A stretch of DNA of 10,070 bases from an uncultured Spirochaetales bacterium (GCA_947306375.1 CAMZGJ010000035.1:1-10070), one strand, 5' to 3'. Positions 1 through 7,601 are shown, counted from the stretch's first letter. Notes: generated by a model from the letters alone, not told the origin. Numbers and translations: made by a program.

Positions 1-385
1 TGTTGCCCATCATGTCCTGAATGAACAGGGACTGTGTGCCGAGCATGAATGTGTAACCGTCTGCAGGCTGCTTGTAAGTATACTCTGTTCCGGTAACTCC
101 GCCTGCACCTGTCTCGTTGCGGACCTCTACGGGTACGCCGAGCTTCTGCTGGAGAAGTGTAGCCATGGGACGGATTGTTGAGTCAGCACCGCCGCCGAGA
201 CCCCACGGACATACGATTTCGATCTTGCGCTCGAACTTCCATGTTCCGTCGTCTGCTGCGCCCTGAGCTACCTGCTTTGCAGGTGCTGTTGTGGCTGTTG
301 TGGTTTCAGCTTCTTTCTTGGCACATCCGACGAAAAGAGCCATGACAACCATGACGACCATAAGGATGGTAAACAATTTCTTCAT
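1..385 (-). CDS. TctC/Bug-family tricarboxylate transporter solute-binding lipoprotein (N-terminal part, runs off left edge)
   Basis: This gene has no stop within the window; 128 codons are visible from the ATG at 385-383. The product begins MKKLFTILMVVMVVMALFVG followed by Cys21, a lysine-start signal peptide with a lipobox (FVGC), so it should be a lipid-anchored extracytoplasmic protein. After a Thr/Ala-rich linker (about residues 24-47) comes the start of the TctC fold: an IEIVCPWGLGGGADSTIRP segment, then LGVPVEVRNETGAGGVTGTE and PADGYTFMLG. These match the family's conserved GGGxD, N-x-x-GAGG-x-x-G and PDGYT blocks. Family members bind carboxylates such as citrate, tricarballylate or other di/tricarboxylates for a TctA/TctB secondary transporter. 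The tctB and tctA partners would lie to the left, outside the window. An AAGGAG ribosome site sits about 7 nt before the ATG. The exact ligand cannot be read from the sequence. Confidence 0.88.
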   Translation of the reverse strand, partial: MKKLFTILMVVMVVMALFVGCAKKEAETTTATTAPAKQVAQGAADDGTWKFERKIEIVCPWGLGGGADSTIRPMATLLQQKLGVPVEVRNETGAGGVTGTEYTYKQPADGYTFMLGTQSLFIQDMMGN

Positions 386-398
386 AAAAATACTCCTT

Positions 399-411
399 GT
401 GCAGTCTGCAC
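399..411. promoter_or_regulatory. Perfect palindrome GTGCAG-T-CTGCAC, candidate operator in the TctC-type leader
   Basis: Two perfectly complementary 6-base arms flank a single central base. The site lies just upstream of the AAGGAG ribosome site of the minus-strand TctC-type gene, so it is in the 5' leader or at the transcription start. With a 1-nt centre it cannot form a normal RNA hairpin, so a DNA site for a dimeric repressor is the more natural reading. The regulator is unknown. Chance occurrence cannot be excluded. Confidence 0.4.
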
Positions 412-470
412 GTTTACTATCTTAAGGGCATTTTTTCCACAATGAAAATGAAATCAATTCAAGACCTTCC

Positions 471-486
471 ATTCCATTCCGGAATG
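471..486. promoter_or_regulatory. Candidate LysR-type (T-N11-A) autoregulatory site
   Basis: The segment reads ATTCC ATTCC GGAAT G. The outer arms ATTCC (471-475) and GGAAT (481-485) form a 15-bp dyad, and T472 and A484 fit the T-N11-A rule for LysR-type boxes. A nested perfect 12-bp palindrome CATTCCGGAATG (475-486) is also present. The site falls just upstream of the -10-like TACAAT of the regulator gene, where binding would repress its own transcription and could affect the divergent gene. Assigning it to the adjacent regulator is inference. Confidence 0.45.
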
Positions 487-529
487 TTTTACAATTTATT
501 AATAAAAATAAATAAAAGGAGACGGCCCC

Positions 530-1441
530 ATGGATGAAAAGGATCTTGAGCTGATAAAAGTCATTGCCGAAAAGAGGAATATAACATCGGCGGCGGATGA
601 TCTGTTTCTGACCCAGAGCGCCATATCCAAGCGCATAAAGAATATGGAAGAAGAGCTGAACACCAGGATTTTTATAAGATCCCATCACGGTGTGCGTCTT
701 ACAACCGCAGGGGAACTTGTTCTGGAGAAAGCACTTAAGATAACCCAGGAGTTCTCCGAGATGAAACACTACCTGGAAAGTCACGGAAAGGATGTGTTCG
801 GCAGCCTTACAGTCGGTGTCTCAGACAATTACATGTATTATCATCTTCCGGACGTAGCTGCTTCCTACCACAGGAAATATCCCAATGTCAAACTGACTTT
901 CAAAACCAACAAGGGCCACCTGCTCTACCCTCTTGTCCTGGATAATGCGGTGGACCTGGCAATAATAAGGGGAAACTTCTGGTGGGACGGTGTTAAGCAG
1001 CTTCTTTCCACCGAGGCCATGTGTGTGGTCTATGACAGATCCCTTGAGGGAATACCCCTGAATGAACTTACTTATATAGACAGGACAACGGACACCGTAC
1101 AGTACGCACTGATGAACAAATGGAGACATGAGAACAATCTCATGAACTGCCCCACAGAGATAGTGATGGATTCCATTTCTTCATCAATGGACCTTGTAAG
1201 ACGCGGAATCGGCTGGGCTCTGATTCCCGAGGTTGCGCTGGCGGACTATGACGGAATTATAAAGCCCTGCCACTTTGCAAGCGGAGAGCTCTTTGTAAGA
1301 CAGACCTACCTGCTCTGCAAGGATGAGGTTGCCAAACTGCCCCAGACAAAGACCTTTATAGATGAGGTTCTGAGCAGGAAGATAGTCTACCCCTACGGCA
1401 AAGATTACAGGGGTGAAACAAAAGGCGGCTATAACTTCTGA
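530..1441 (+). CDS. LysR-type transcriptional regulator
   Basis: The 303-residue product has the usual family length. Residues about 4-63 are the winged helix-turn-helix: ITSAADDLFLTQSAISKRIK is the recognition region, followed by the conserved EEELNTRIFIR and LTTAGE wing. A linker helix follows, and residues about 92-290 form the effector-binding domain, with FGSLTVGVSDN as its first strand and RRGIGWALIPEVAL near its end. The ATG at 530 is supported by AAAAGGAG 8 nt upstream. The gene is divergent from a tricarboxylate-type binding protein and converges on the citrate operon, so a di/tricarboxylate such as citrate is a plausible coinducer. In E. coli a LysR gene (ybhD) likewise neighbours the aconitase-like ybhJ, from established gene order. 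Targets and ligand are inferred only. Its last codons form one arm of the operon terminator. Confidence 0.93.
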   Translation: MDEKDLELIKVIAEKRNITSAADDLFLTQSAISKRIKNMEEELNTRIFIRSHHGVRLTTAGELVLEKALKITQEFSEMKHYLESHGKDVFGSLTVGVSDNYMYYHLPDVAASYHRKYPNVKLTFKTNKGHLLYPLVLDNAVDLAIIRGNFWWDGVKQLLSTEAMCVVYDRSLEGIPLNELTYIDRTTDTVQYALMNKWRHENNLMNCPTEIVMDSISSSMDLVRRGIGWALIPEVALADYDGIIKPCHFASGELFVRQTYLLCKDEVAKLPQTKTFIDEVLSRKIVYPYGKDYRGETKGGYNF

Positions 1442-1453
1442 GTTACAGCCGCC
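1424..1453 (-). terminator. Rho-independent terminator of the citrate operon (overlaps the 3' end of the LysR gene)
   Basis: GGCGGCTATAAC (1424-1435) pairs with GTTACAGCCGCC (1442-1453) around a 6-nt loop, giving a 12-pair stem with one A/C mismatch on the plus strand that becomes a G-U pair in the minus-strand RNA. Read on the minus strand, the stem is followed at once by TTTTGTTT, a proper T-tract. On the plus strand only a weak GTTAAGGTTT follows, so termination there would be less efficient, although the stem may serve both convergent transcripts. It lies 22 nt past the stop of the CitMHS gene. Confidence 0.85.
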
Positions 1454-1475
1454 GTTAAGGTTTAAATGAAAGGCA

Positions 1476-2882
1476 TCAGAGCGGCATGATTCCGCAGATT
1501 GCCGCAAATACCATGCACAGGATTGAGAAACCCCATACATAGAAGAAACTTGCTTTTATGTGGTCCTTGATGTCCACTTCCGCAAGTCCCGTTCCCAGCA
1601 GAGTGGCCGGAACCATAGGGCTGATGAATGTGGCGCAGTTGCGGCACACAACCATTGCAATTGCAACAGGAAGCGCATTTACGCCGAATGCCTGGCCTAT
1701 GCCCATCATGACGGGGAGCATTCCGTAGAAGTAGCTGTCCGTATCAAATGCAAGAGCAAGAGGAACGGAGAGGATACCTATTATAAGCGGCAGATGCTGG
1801 CCCAGTGCTGCGGGAAGAATTGAAGAGACAATACCTGCAAGGCATCTCACAACGGACGGAATTGCGTCAGCGGGAAGTTCCATCACCTTTGCGGAAATGG
1901 CCTTGCCGTCAGCGCCCAGGCTGGTAGTGAGAATACCCATCAGAACGGCGGCGCCCATGAGTGTTGAACACATCATGAGTGCGGGACCTGCATGGAGGTT
2001 GATAATCTTCTTGTGCATCTTTGCGGAAAGTCCGTAGTTGACGAACAGTGCAACTGAAAGACCGAGCATAAACGGTACGTAACTGGGGAAGACATCCCAG
2101 ATGAGCATGACAATGACTGCTATTGTAAGGGCAACGTTGAACAGGAATAGTTTGGGTCTTGCAAGCTCGTTTTCCTTTTTCTCCTCCACTTCCTCAACAA
2201 CCTCAATGTTTCCCTCAATCTCCGCAAGTTTGCCGTGGAGTCCTGCTCCGCGTGCCTTTTCCTGAATACCTGCAAGAACTGCATGTGCAAGAGAAAGGAC
2301 AATACCGAAAATCTGGATGGGAAGGATTGTGTGCCAGAGAGAACCCGCTTCAATACCCAGAACCGATGCCGCACGCATTGTGGGACCTGCCCAGGGCATG
2401 AGATTGAGAACACCCATTGAGAGAACTGCAATTCTCAGAAGGGTTGTAGGCCTCATGTGCATCCTCTTGAAAACCGGAAGCATTGCCGGAATGACAATAC
2501 AGAATGTGGAAGCTCCGCCGCCGTCCAGGTGACCTACAAGGGCAATGATGGCTGTAACAACCGTTACGCCTATGACGTTGTCTCCGACAAGCTTCATAAG
2601 CTTGCCGATAATCACGTCAAACATTCCCGCATCCGTCATTACTCCGAAGTAGAGCACTGAGAAAACAAAGAGCGCGGCCGTGGGACCGGTGCTTGAGAAG
2701 CCCGATTTAACCATTGTTGCAAGGTCATCAAAACTGTAGCGTCCCGCCAGTACCAGTATCAGCCCCAAAATGGCCGGGAACACAATAAAGGCAATTGCCG
2801 GCTGTGTCTTGCTCTTGAAGAGCGTGACAACAATGGCAACTATGGTCAGCATGCCAAGAATACCTACCAATGTACTGCTCAT
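1476..2882 (-). CDS. CitMHS-family metal-citrate:proton symporter
   Basis: This 468-residue polytopic inner-membrane protein is almost wholly hydrophobic, with roughly 11-12 predicted membrane segments and one charged cytoplasmic-type loop (about 212-242, rich in Glu and Lys). Family blocks are visible: VGHLDGGGASTF (116-127), NLMPWAGPTMRAA (160-172), the FDTDSYFYGMLPV segment (379-391), and SPMVPATLLGTGLAEVDIKD near the C-terminus. These match CitM/CitH-type citrate transporters, which import citrate complexed to Mg2+ or Ca2+ and related cations with protons. The metal preference cannot be read here. The ATG is preceded by GGAGG, about 10 nt away. It is the last gene of the six-gene run, 25 nt after the aconitase-like gene, and is followed by a strong terminator. 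It is the likely entry point for the substrate handled by the upstream genes. Confidence 0.92.
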   Translation of the reverse strand: MSSTLVGILGMLTIVAIVVTLFKSKTQPAIAFIVFPAILGLILVLAGRYSFDDLATMVKSGFSSTGPTAALFVFSVLYFGVMTDAGMFDVIIGKLMKLVGDNVIGVTVVTAIIALVGHLDGGGASTFCIVIPAMLPVFKRMHMRPTTLLRIAVLSMGVLNLMPWAGPTMRAASVLGIEAGSLWHTILPIQIFGIVLSLAHAVLAGIQEKARGAGLHGKLAEIEGNIEVVEEVEEKKENELARPKLFLFNVALTIAVIVMLIWDVFPSYVPFMLGLSVALFVNYGLSAKMHKKIINLHAGPALMMCSTLMGAAVLMGILTTSLGADGKAISAKVMELPADAIPSVVRCLAGIVSSILPAALGQHLPLIIGILSVPLALAFDTDSYFYGMLPVMMGIGQAFGVNALPVAIAMVVCRNCATFISPMVPATLLGTGLAEVDIKDHIKASFFYVWGFSILCMVFAAICGIMPL

Positions 2883-2907
2883 AAATTAATAATCCTCCGA
2901 CTTTATA

Positions 2908-5175
2908 TCAGTTATTCCTATAGTAGTTGATCAGACATCCGTCTGCAATTATCTGTCTCTCCGGATCCGTCAGTGCGCCTACGGAGCACTTGAAATGTGT
3001 TACCTTTCCGTCCGGCTTGACTGCATAGGCATCAATGTCATCGTTCTTCTCAAGAATGGCCTTTCTCAGTCCGGGGACAAAGATGTAGTCTCCAAGCTCG
3101 AACACTTCCGGATTCTGAACGAGGAACGGTGTCATGCCCCAGTTGATGCAGTTGGAGCGGTAGCGCTTTGTGGCATACTGCTTTGCAAAGTTGGCGCTGG
3201 CGCCCATGACGCGCTGGCAGGATGCTGCCTGCTCACGTGCAGAACCGTCTCCGGGCATGTTGGCAAAGATTGTGGAACCTATGTCCGTGCCCTCCGGATC
3301 AACCTTGAGACCGGCCTTTTCAAGTGCCTTGTAGACTGCCTTAACCTCATCCGTAAGGCCCTTGCCTGCCCTTCTGTCCCTCTCCATCTGACGCATTACC
3401 TTTGAACGGCTTACGTACTGCGGGTCACGTCTGGAAAGAGCAAACTCTGAAAGACGCTCAGGGTTGGAGCGGTAGGAACTTGTTTCACCGGAAGGAATAA
3501 GCTCATCAGTTGTTGTCACGGGATCCGTAATGTATGAACATACCTTGACCAGAAGGTCATCCGTAAGTGCGGGCATTTCCGGCCAGTCCTTGATGTTGGG
3601 ACCGAACTTCAGCTCATAATCGGGCTCTTCCTTACCCCATCCGTTGTAGACTCTCTTCTCGTAGATGCCCTTGTCAAAGTGATACTCGGGATTTGTGTAT
3701 TCAACGTCTATGTCCGTGGCTGCGGTAAGCTTTCCGCCGTTGGCTGCGGTTGCGGCTATTGAGCGTGCATCCATGAGGGCAACGCTGCTCATCTGGCCGT
3801 CTCCGGGTTTGGAACCTTCACGGTTGGGGAAGTTTCTGGTTGTGTGGCGGATTGAGAACTCTCCGTTTGCGGGTGTGTCTCCGGCTCCGAAACATGGGCC
3901 GCAGAAACACTCACGCATGATTGCACCGGCTGCAATGAGGTCAGCGGCACGGCCGTTGCGGACCAGCTCCGCAAATGCGGGCATTGAGCCGGGATAGATG
4001 TTCAGTGAGAATGCACCGTTTCCGCAGCTCTTTCCGCGCAGAATGTCAGCCACGGCGCAGATGTTGTCAAATGTTCCGCCGGAGCAGCCGGCAACCTCGC
4101 CCTGCTCCACCCAGATTCCGCCGTCATGGTACTTGGACAGGAGGTCCATCTTAACGCCCTTGAGCTGTTTGTTGGCATCTTCCTGAACCTTGTGAAGGAT
4201 ATCGCGGGCGTTTGCCTGCAGCTCGTGTATGGTGTATGTGTTGGACGGGTGCATGGGCATGGCAACGGTGGACTCTATTGTGGAAAGATCCACGTAGACA
4301 CAGCCGTCATAGTAGGCAAGTTTTGCCGGATCAAGCTTTCTGTAGGCTTCCGGACGGCCGTGTACTTCAAAGTATTTCTTTGTATTGTCATCAGTTACCC
4401 AGATTGAGGACCAGCATGTGGTCTCTGTGGTCATTACGTCTATTGCGTTGCGGTATTCAATGGGAAGGCCGGCAATTCCGGGACCCACGAATTCCATTAC
4501 CTTGTTCTTCACGTAGCCGCTCTTGTAGACGGCGCCTATGATTGACAGCGCAACGTCCTGGGGTCCTATTCCCGGCTTGGGTGTTCCGGTGAGGTAGATT
4601 GCAACAACCTCGGGATATGAGAAGTCATAAGTGCGGCCCAGCACCTGCTTTGCAAGCTCTCCGCCGCCCTCTCCTACGGCCATGTTGCCCAGTGCTCCGT
4701 ATCTTGTGTGGCTGTCGGAGCCAAGAATCATGCGGCCGCATCCGGCCATCATCTCACGGTTGTAGGAATGGATGTTTGCCAGGTTTGTGGGAACATAGAT
4801 TCCGCCGTACTTGTGTGCGGCTGAGAGTGCGAACTTGTGGTCGTCCTCGTTTATTGTTCCGCCTACCGCACAGAGGGAGTTATGACAGTTGGTAAGCACG
4901 TAGGGAATGGAGAATTTCTTCATTCCGGAGGCCCTTGCCGTCTGAATAATTCCGACGTATGTGATATCATGGCTTGTCATCGAGTCATATCTGAGCTGGA
5001 GCTTCTTCATGTCCCCGCTCTTGTTGTGTGCCTTGATGATGCCGTAGGCAATGGTGCCTTCAGAGGCTTTTGCTTTGTCTGCCTCCAGACCCGTCTTCTG
5101 TTTCAGTTCTTTGGAATCGGTGTAGATTTCCTTCCCGTCGGCAAGAAATACTCCGCCTTCATACAGTTTTACCAT
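2908..5175 (-). CDS. Aconitase-superfamily hydratase (YbhJ-like)
   Basis: The product is a full-length 755-residue iron-sulfur hydratase of the aconitase superfamily, close in length to E. coli YbhJ. The [4Fe-4S] ligands are Cys364 (in VAGCSGGTFDN) and Cys425/Cys428 (in FCGPCFGAGD). Other family residues are LGSDSHT (152-157), the TTRNF block (445-449) and GDGSAREQAA (642-651) with Ser645 and Arg647, so domains 1-3 and the C-terminal swivel domain are all present. The first cysteine motif is GCSGG rather than the GSCTN of ordinary aconitases, which fits a divergent subgroup of uncertain substrate. The likely reaction is dehydration/rehydration of citrate or isocitrate via aconitate in the cytoplasm, or hydration of a related tricarboxylate. 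GGAGG lies about 6 nt before the ATG. It stands between citC and the citrate transporter gene, tying it to citrate use. In E. coli ybhJ also neighbours a LysR gene and a carboxylate transporter gene. Confidence 0.92.
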   Translation of the reverse strand: MVKLYEGGVFLADGKEIYTDSKELKQKTGLEADKAKASEGTIAYGIIKAHNKSGDMKKLQLRYDSMTSHDITYVGIIQTARASGMKKFSIPYVLTNCHNSLCAVGGTINEDDHKFALSAAHKYGGIYVPTNLANIHSYNREMMAGCGRMILGSDSHTRYGALGNMAVGEGGGELAKQVLGRTYDFSYPEVVAIYLTGTPKPGIGPQDVALSIIGAVYKSGYVKNKVMEFVGPGIAGLPIEYRNAIDVMTTETTCWSSIWVTDDNTKKYFEVHGRPEAYRKLDPAKLAYYDGCVYVDLSTIESTVAMPMHPSNTYTIHELQANARDILHKVQEDANKQLKGVKMDLLSKYHDGGIWVEQGEVAGCSGGTFDNICAVADILRGKSCGNGAFSLNIYPGSMPAFAELVRNGRAADLIAAGAIMRECFCGPCFGAGDTPANGEFSIRHTTRNFPNREGSKPGDGQMSSVALMDARSIAATAANGGKLTAATDIDVEYTNPEYHFDKGIYEKRVYNGWGKEEPDYELKFGPNIKDWPEMPALTDDLLVKVCSYITDPVTTTDELIPSGETSSYRSNPERLSEFALSRRDPQYVSRSKVMRQMERDRRAGKGLTDEVKAVYKALEKAGLKVDPEGTDIGSTIFANMPGDGSAREQAASCQRVMGASANFAKQYATKRYRSNCINWGMTPFLVQNPEVFELGDYIFVPGLRKAILEKNDDIDAYAVKPDGKVTHFKCSVGALTDPERQIIADGCLINYYRNN

Positions 5176-5212
5176 AATTTCCTCCGTACCTTTTTTAATA
5201 TCCTAATACACT

Positions 5213-6259
5213 TCAGTGATGAACAACATCTTTTTCTTGTTTAATTGCTCTTATGACCGGAGCGGCTTCCTCAGACCTGAAAAAATCCAGGCTTGCGGGA
5301 GGCAGAATCCTTTCAAGAGTCTCCCAGTCATCATTCTGCAGGGCCAGGCGGACATTGGATGCGCTTACCGGCACCCCGTCCTCCTCCAGCCTGGGAATTA
5401 TGCAGCACTCAATACCCGCTTTGGGCAGCTCCGATGAGAGCACCCTGTTGTAAAGAGAGGTTATTGCGCTGAACGGCTCATCCCCCACAAAGCGCTTTGT
5501 AATGTTCATTACGCCCGCAATCTTCTTGAAAACGTTCACGTCCAGCCTTGCATGGCCCTCCATAACCCCCGCCTCATCGGCGATGAAGTAACTGGGGAAC
5601 GTGGCGTTGCTTATCATATACGGTCCGCTTTCATGGACCACCACATTTCCAAGGTCAGCAGTCCCCTGCTCCACAAGGCGTTTGCGGATGCAGAACGGAA
5701 CCAGTGACTTATCCTCGCTTACAACAAATACATGCAGTGTATCGCACTGCGATGCGGCTTTTTCAATAAGATACCTGTGGCCTTTGGTAAAGGGATTGGC
5801 GTTCATTACAACAGCACCGCTGACTCCGTCCGGCCTTGCAGATTCCGTAAGATTCTCAAGATAGGACGGAAAACCGTTCTTCCTGTTTTCAAGAAAGACA
5901 AACAGGCCCTCCACCCTTGCTATCTCATAAAAACCCATGTCCATGAAGAACTTTGCGGACTTGGCCTTGGTGTATACGAACACGTGGCTTATGCCGCGTC
6001 CCATCTCAAAGTCCAGAAGATGGCTCATGACTGTGTTCATAAGCCCCTCTCCCTGATGGTCAGAGCTTACGGCAAAGCAGCGCAACGTGTTTCCGAACGC
6101 AGATCCGGTGGCTATGAGACTGTAGTCCTCATCATAGACACCGCAGGTGTAATCAAGATTTCTGTCACGCTTTATTCCCTCCTTCTCAAGGAGAGCGTCC
6201 ACCTGGGAAAGTGCGGTCCTGTCGTATTTTGAAATGCTTGAAACACTGTATTCAGCCAT
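5213..6259 (-). CDS. citC: [Citrate (pro-3S)-lyase] ligase CitC
   Basis: The 348-residue cytoplasmic enzyme uses ATP and acetate to acetylate the thiol of the citrate lyase prosthetic group, switching the lyase from inactive HS-form to active acetyl-form. An N-terminal GNAT-like domain (about 1-125) shows the SSDHQGEGLMN acetyl-CoA-loop-like segment (65-75) and FFMDMGFYEI (104-113). The C-terminal nucleotidyltransferase domain has NANPFTKGHRYLIE (153-166), with the TKGH ATP-binding signature, VGDEPFS (258-264), and the VSASNVR motif (298-304). Domain order and length are standard for CitC. The ATG overlaps the end of the upstream citXG gene (ATGGCTGA, 8 nt), and AAGGAG sits 7 nt before it inside citXG, so translation is probably coupled. 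The lyase subunits it acts on are not encoded in the window. Confidence 0.95.
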   Translation of the reverse strand: MAEYSVSSISKYDRTALSQVDALLEKEGIKRDRNLDYTCGVYDEDYSLIATGSAFGNTLRCFAVSSDHQGEGLMNTVMSHLLDFEMGRGISHVFVYTKAKSAKFFMDMGFYEIARVEGLFVFLENRKNGFPSYLENLTESARPDGVSGAVVMNANPFTKGHRYLIEKAASQCDTLHVFVVSEDKSLVPFCIRKRLVEQGTADLGNVVVHESGPYMISNATFPSYFIADEAGVMEGHARLDVNVFKKIAGVMNITKRFVGDEPFSAITSLYNRVLSSELPKAGIECCIIPRLEEDGVPVSASNVRLALQNDDWETLERILPPASLDFFRSEEAAPVIRAIKQEKDVVHH

Positions 6260-7601
6260 TGTTCAGCTCCTTGATGAAATGGAGGAAGAAACATACTGCA
6301 AGAAGATCCGCAGCTCCTCCGGGAGAAAGGTTCTGCCGTATGAAAGTGCGGTCCAGGTCCTCCAGATAAGAATCCGTCACTTCTTTGTCTTTCATCATGG
6401 ATTGTGCCTGTTTCTTTACTGCATCCGCCTTTTCAGGACCTCCGCGGGCAATGAGGCTGGTGTCATCTATGCATGCCGTTATTCTGTAAAGTGTTTTTGC
6501 CCCGGCCCTATCAAAAGAGTCCCCCTGTTTCAGAAGGCTTTCAAAGAACCCAAGGGCGCTTCTTACGGAGGGAAGACCTTTCTCCACCTCTCCTCTTATT
6601 CCCGTAATTCCATATTTTAAAAACAGTTCCTGTCCCTTGGTTCTGCAGTTCTCCTCCGTCAGCCCTCCAAGGTCATTCTGTGTTATTCCGCTTGTCATGT
6701 TCCTGCAGGCACTGAGTATGTTGTCAGTTGAAATGATGTCTGAGGATGCGCAGATTCCGGTGGCGGCGCAGACAATACCCATTGTGAAGACCGCACCTTT
6801 GTGGGTGTTCACACCGCCTGTTTCAAGAAACATGGTCCTTTCTGCCTCAAGGCCCTCCTTTCTGAGGTCTTTGAAGCATGAAGCGGGATCCTCTGAATCA
6901 AGGCCCAGAAGATATGCCTTCCTGAAATAGGGATAAAGGGCACTGGCGCTTCCCATAAAGGTGTAAATGTCCATGTCACTGTGCGCGCCGCTGTTGTTTC
7001 TGTCCACAAGGCCGGGCTTGGGTGTTACGCACACCTCATATAAAAGGGCCTTGACCGCAGTTGAGGCAATAAGGTCAGCCTCCTCCGACGGAACCGTATT
7101 TCTGATTATTTTTTCAGTCCTTTCCCAAAGCTGTTCCACACTGTGGAGCCTTCTGGAGGAGCAGATTTTTGCGCTGTTGGAACACAGAAGACACAGTCTC
7201 TCAGGTCTTCCGGTCTGAGTTCTCTCAATCTTGCTGCCGTCAACTGCAATTACGTCTATGTCAAAAAGACGGCCAAGTTCATCTGCATCCTCAACTTCAC
7301 AGGCAATGATTTTGAGGACAAGAGGGTCTGCGTCAACACAGAAAAATGCCTCCGGGCCCGTTGTGTTGTACTGAATCTGCTTTGAGAGAATCTTTGCGCC
7401 TGAGGCCAGAATGCCGCCTTCAAGGCGTCTGATTCCGCAGCGGAAAGCTCTTCTGACAAGTACGCTTGTCTTGACCGGCCCTGCGGTGTTCATGCAGAAG
7501 GAGATAACGGGGCAAGAGAAAGAGGAAATGAGTGAATTCTGCTCACGAACCCTGTTTTCACGGCATGAAAGCATCATTTCCAGTGTTACCTGCTCTGACA
7601 C
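6252..7601 (-). CDS. citXG: CitX-CitG fusion: citrate lyase holo-ACP synthase / triphosphoribosyl-dephospho-CoA synthase
   Basis: The 449-residue bifunctional maturation enzyme of citrate lyase begins with CitX (about 1-160), which transfers the prosthetic group to the acyl carrier subunit; its GRPERLCLLCSNSAKICSSR segment (131-150) followed by RLHS is diagnostic. CitG follows (about 170-449) and makes 2'-(5''-triphosphoribosyl)-3'-dephospho-CoA from ATP and dephospho-CoA. Its motifs are TPKPGLVDRNNSGAH (193-207), GGVNTHKGAVFTMG (262-275) and SPGGAADLLA (426-435). Such fusions are known, for example in Haemophilus. The start is a GTG (7601-7599) directly abutting the TGA of the MATE gene, with a perfect AAGGAGG 5 nt upstream inside that gene; this site decides the start and implies coupled translation. 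It overlaps citC by 8 nt downstream. I see no frameshift and all key motifs are intact. Confidence 0.95.
   Translation of the reverse strand: MSEQVTLEMMLSCRENRVREQNSLISSFSCPVISFCMNTAGPVKTSVLVRRAFRCGIRRLEGGILASGAKILSKQIQYNTTGPEAFFCVDADPLVLKIIACEVEDADELGRLFDIDVIAVDGSKIERTQTGRPERLCLLCSNSAKICSSRRLHSVEQLWERTEKIIRNTVPSEEADLIASTAVKALLYEVCVTPKPGLVDRNNSGAHSDMDIYTFMGSASALYPYFRKAYLLGLDSEDPASCFKDLRKEGLEAERTMFLETGGVNTHKGAVFTMGIVCAATGICASSDIISTDNILSACRNMTSGITQNDLGGLTEENCRTKGQELFLKYGITGIRGEVEKGLPSVRSALGFFESLLKQGDSFDRAGAKTLYRITACIDDTSLIARGGPEKADAVKKQAQSMMKDKEVTDSYLEDLDRTFIRQNLSPGGAADLLAVCFFLHFIKELNNG

Larger units (their letters stand above)
386..529. promoter_or_regulatory. Divergent promoter/operator region between the TctC-type gene and the LysR gene
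   Basis: This 144-nt gap separates two divergent starts and should hold both promoters. For the LysR gene, TACAAT (490-495) is a good -10; the hexamer 17 nt upstream (467-472, TTCCAT) is a poor -35, as expected of a regulated promoter. For the TctC-type gene on the minus strand, a weak TTGTGG / 17 nt / TAGTAA pair can be drawn, but it is not convincing. Two inverted repeats stand out, at 399-411 and 471-486, and are listed separately. The region is AT-rich near the LysR start. Confidence 0.6.

Noticed and set aside
1442..1475. Small gene or RNA between the LysR and CitMHS genes
   Set aside because: The gap is only 34 nt and is accounted for by the terminator stem.
2120..2660. Several overlapping open frames on both strands inside the CitMHS gene
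   Set aside because: The frames lie within a clearly recognisable membrane transporter, lack ribosome sites and have arginine/cysteine-rich composition typical of shadow frames.
3695..4895. Open frames of about 60-110 residues on both strands inside the aconitase-like gene
   Set aside because: They are shadow frames of a conserved gene with intact catalytic motifs, with no independent ribosome sites or family resemblance.
5206..5217. Short inverted repeat CACT-TC-AGTG around the citC stop as a terminator
   Set aside because: The arms are only 4 bp with a 2-nt centre, which cannot form a stable hairpin, and no T-tract follows directly on the minus strand.
5176..5250. Possible internal promoter between citC and the aconitase-like gene
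   Set aside because: The gap is only 37 nt; TTGTTC and GGATAT-like hexamers can be found, but both match consensus poorly, so it is best treated as an operon-internal spacer with a GGAGG ribosome site.
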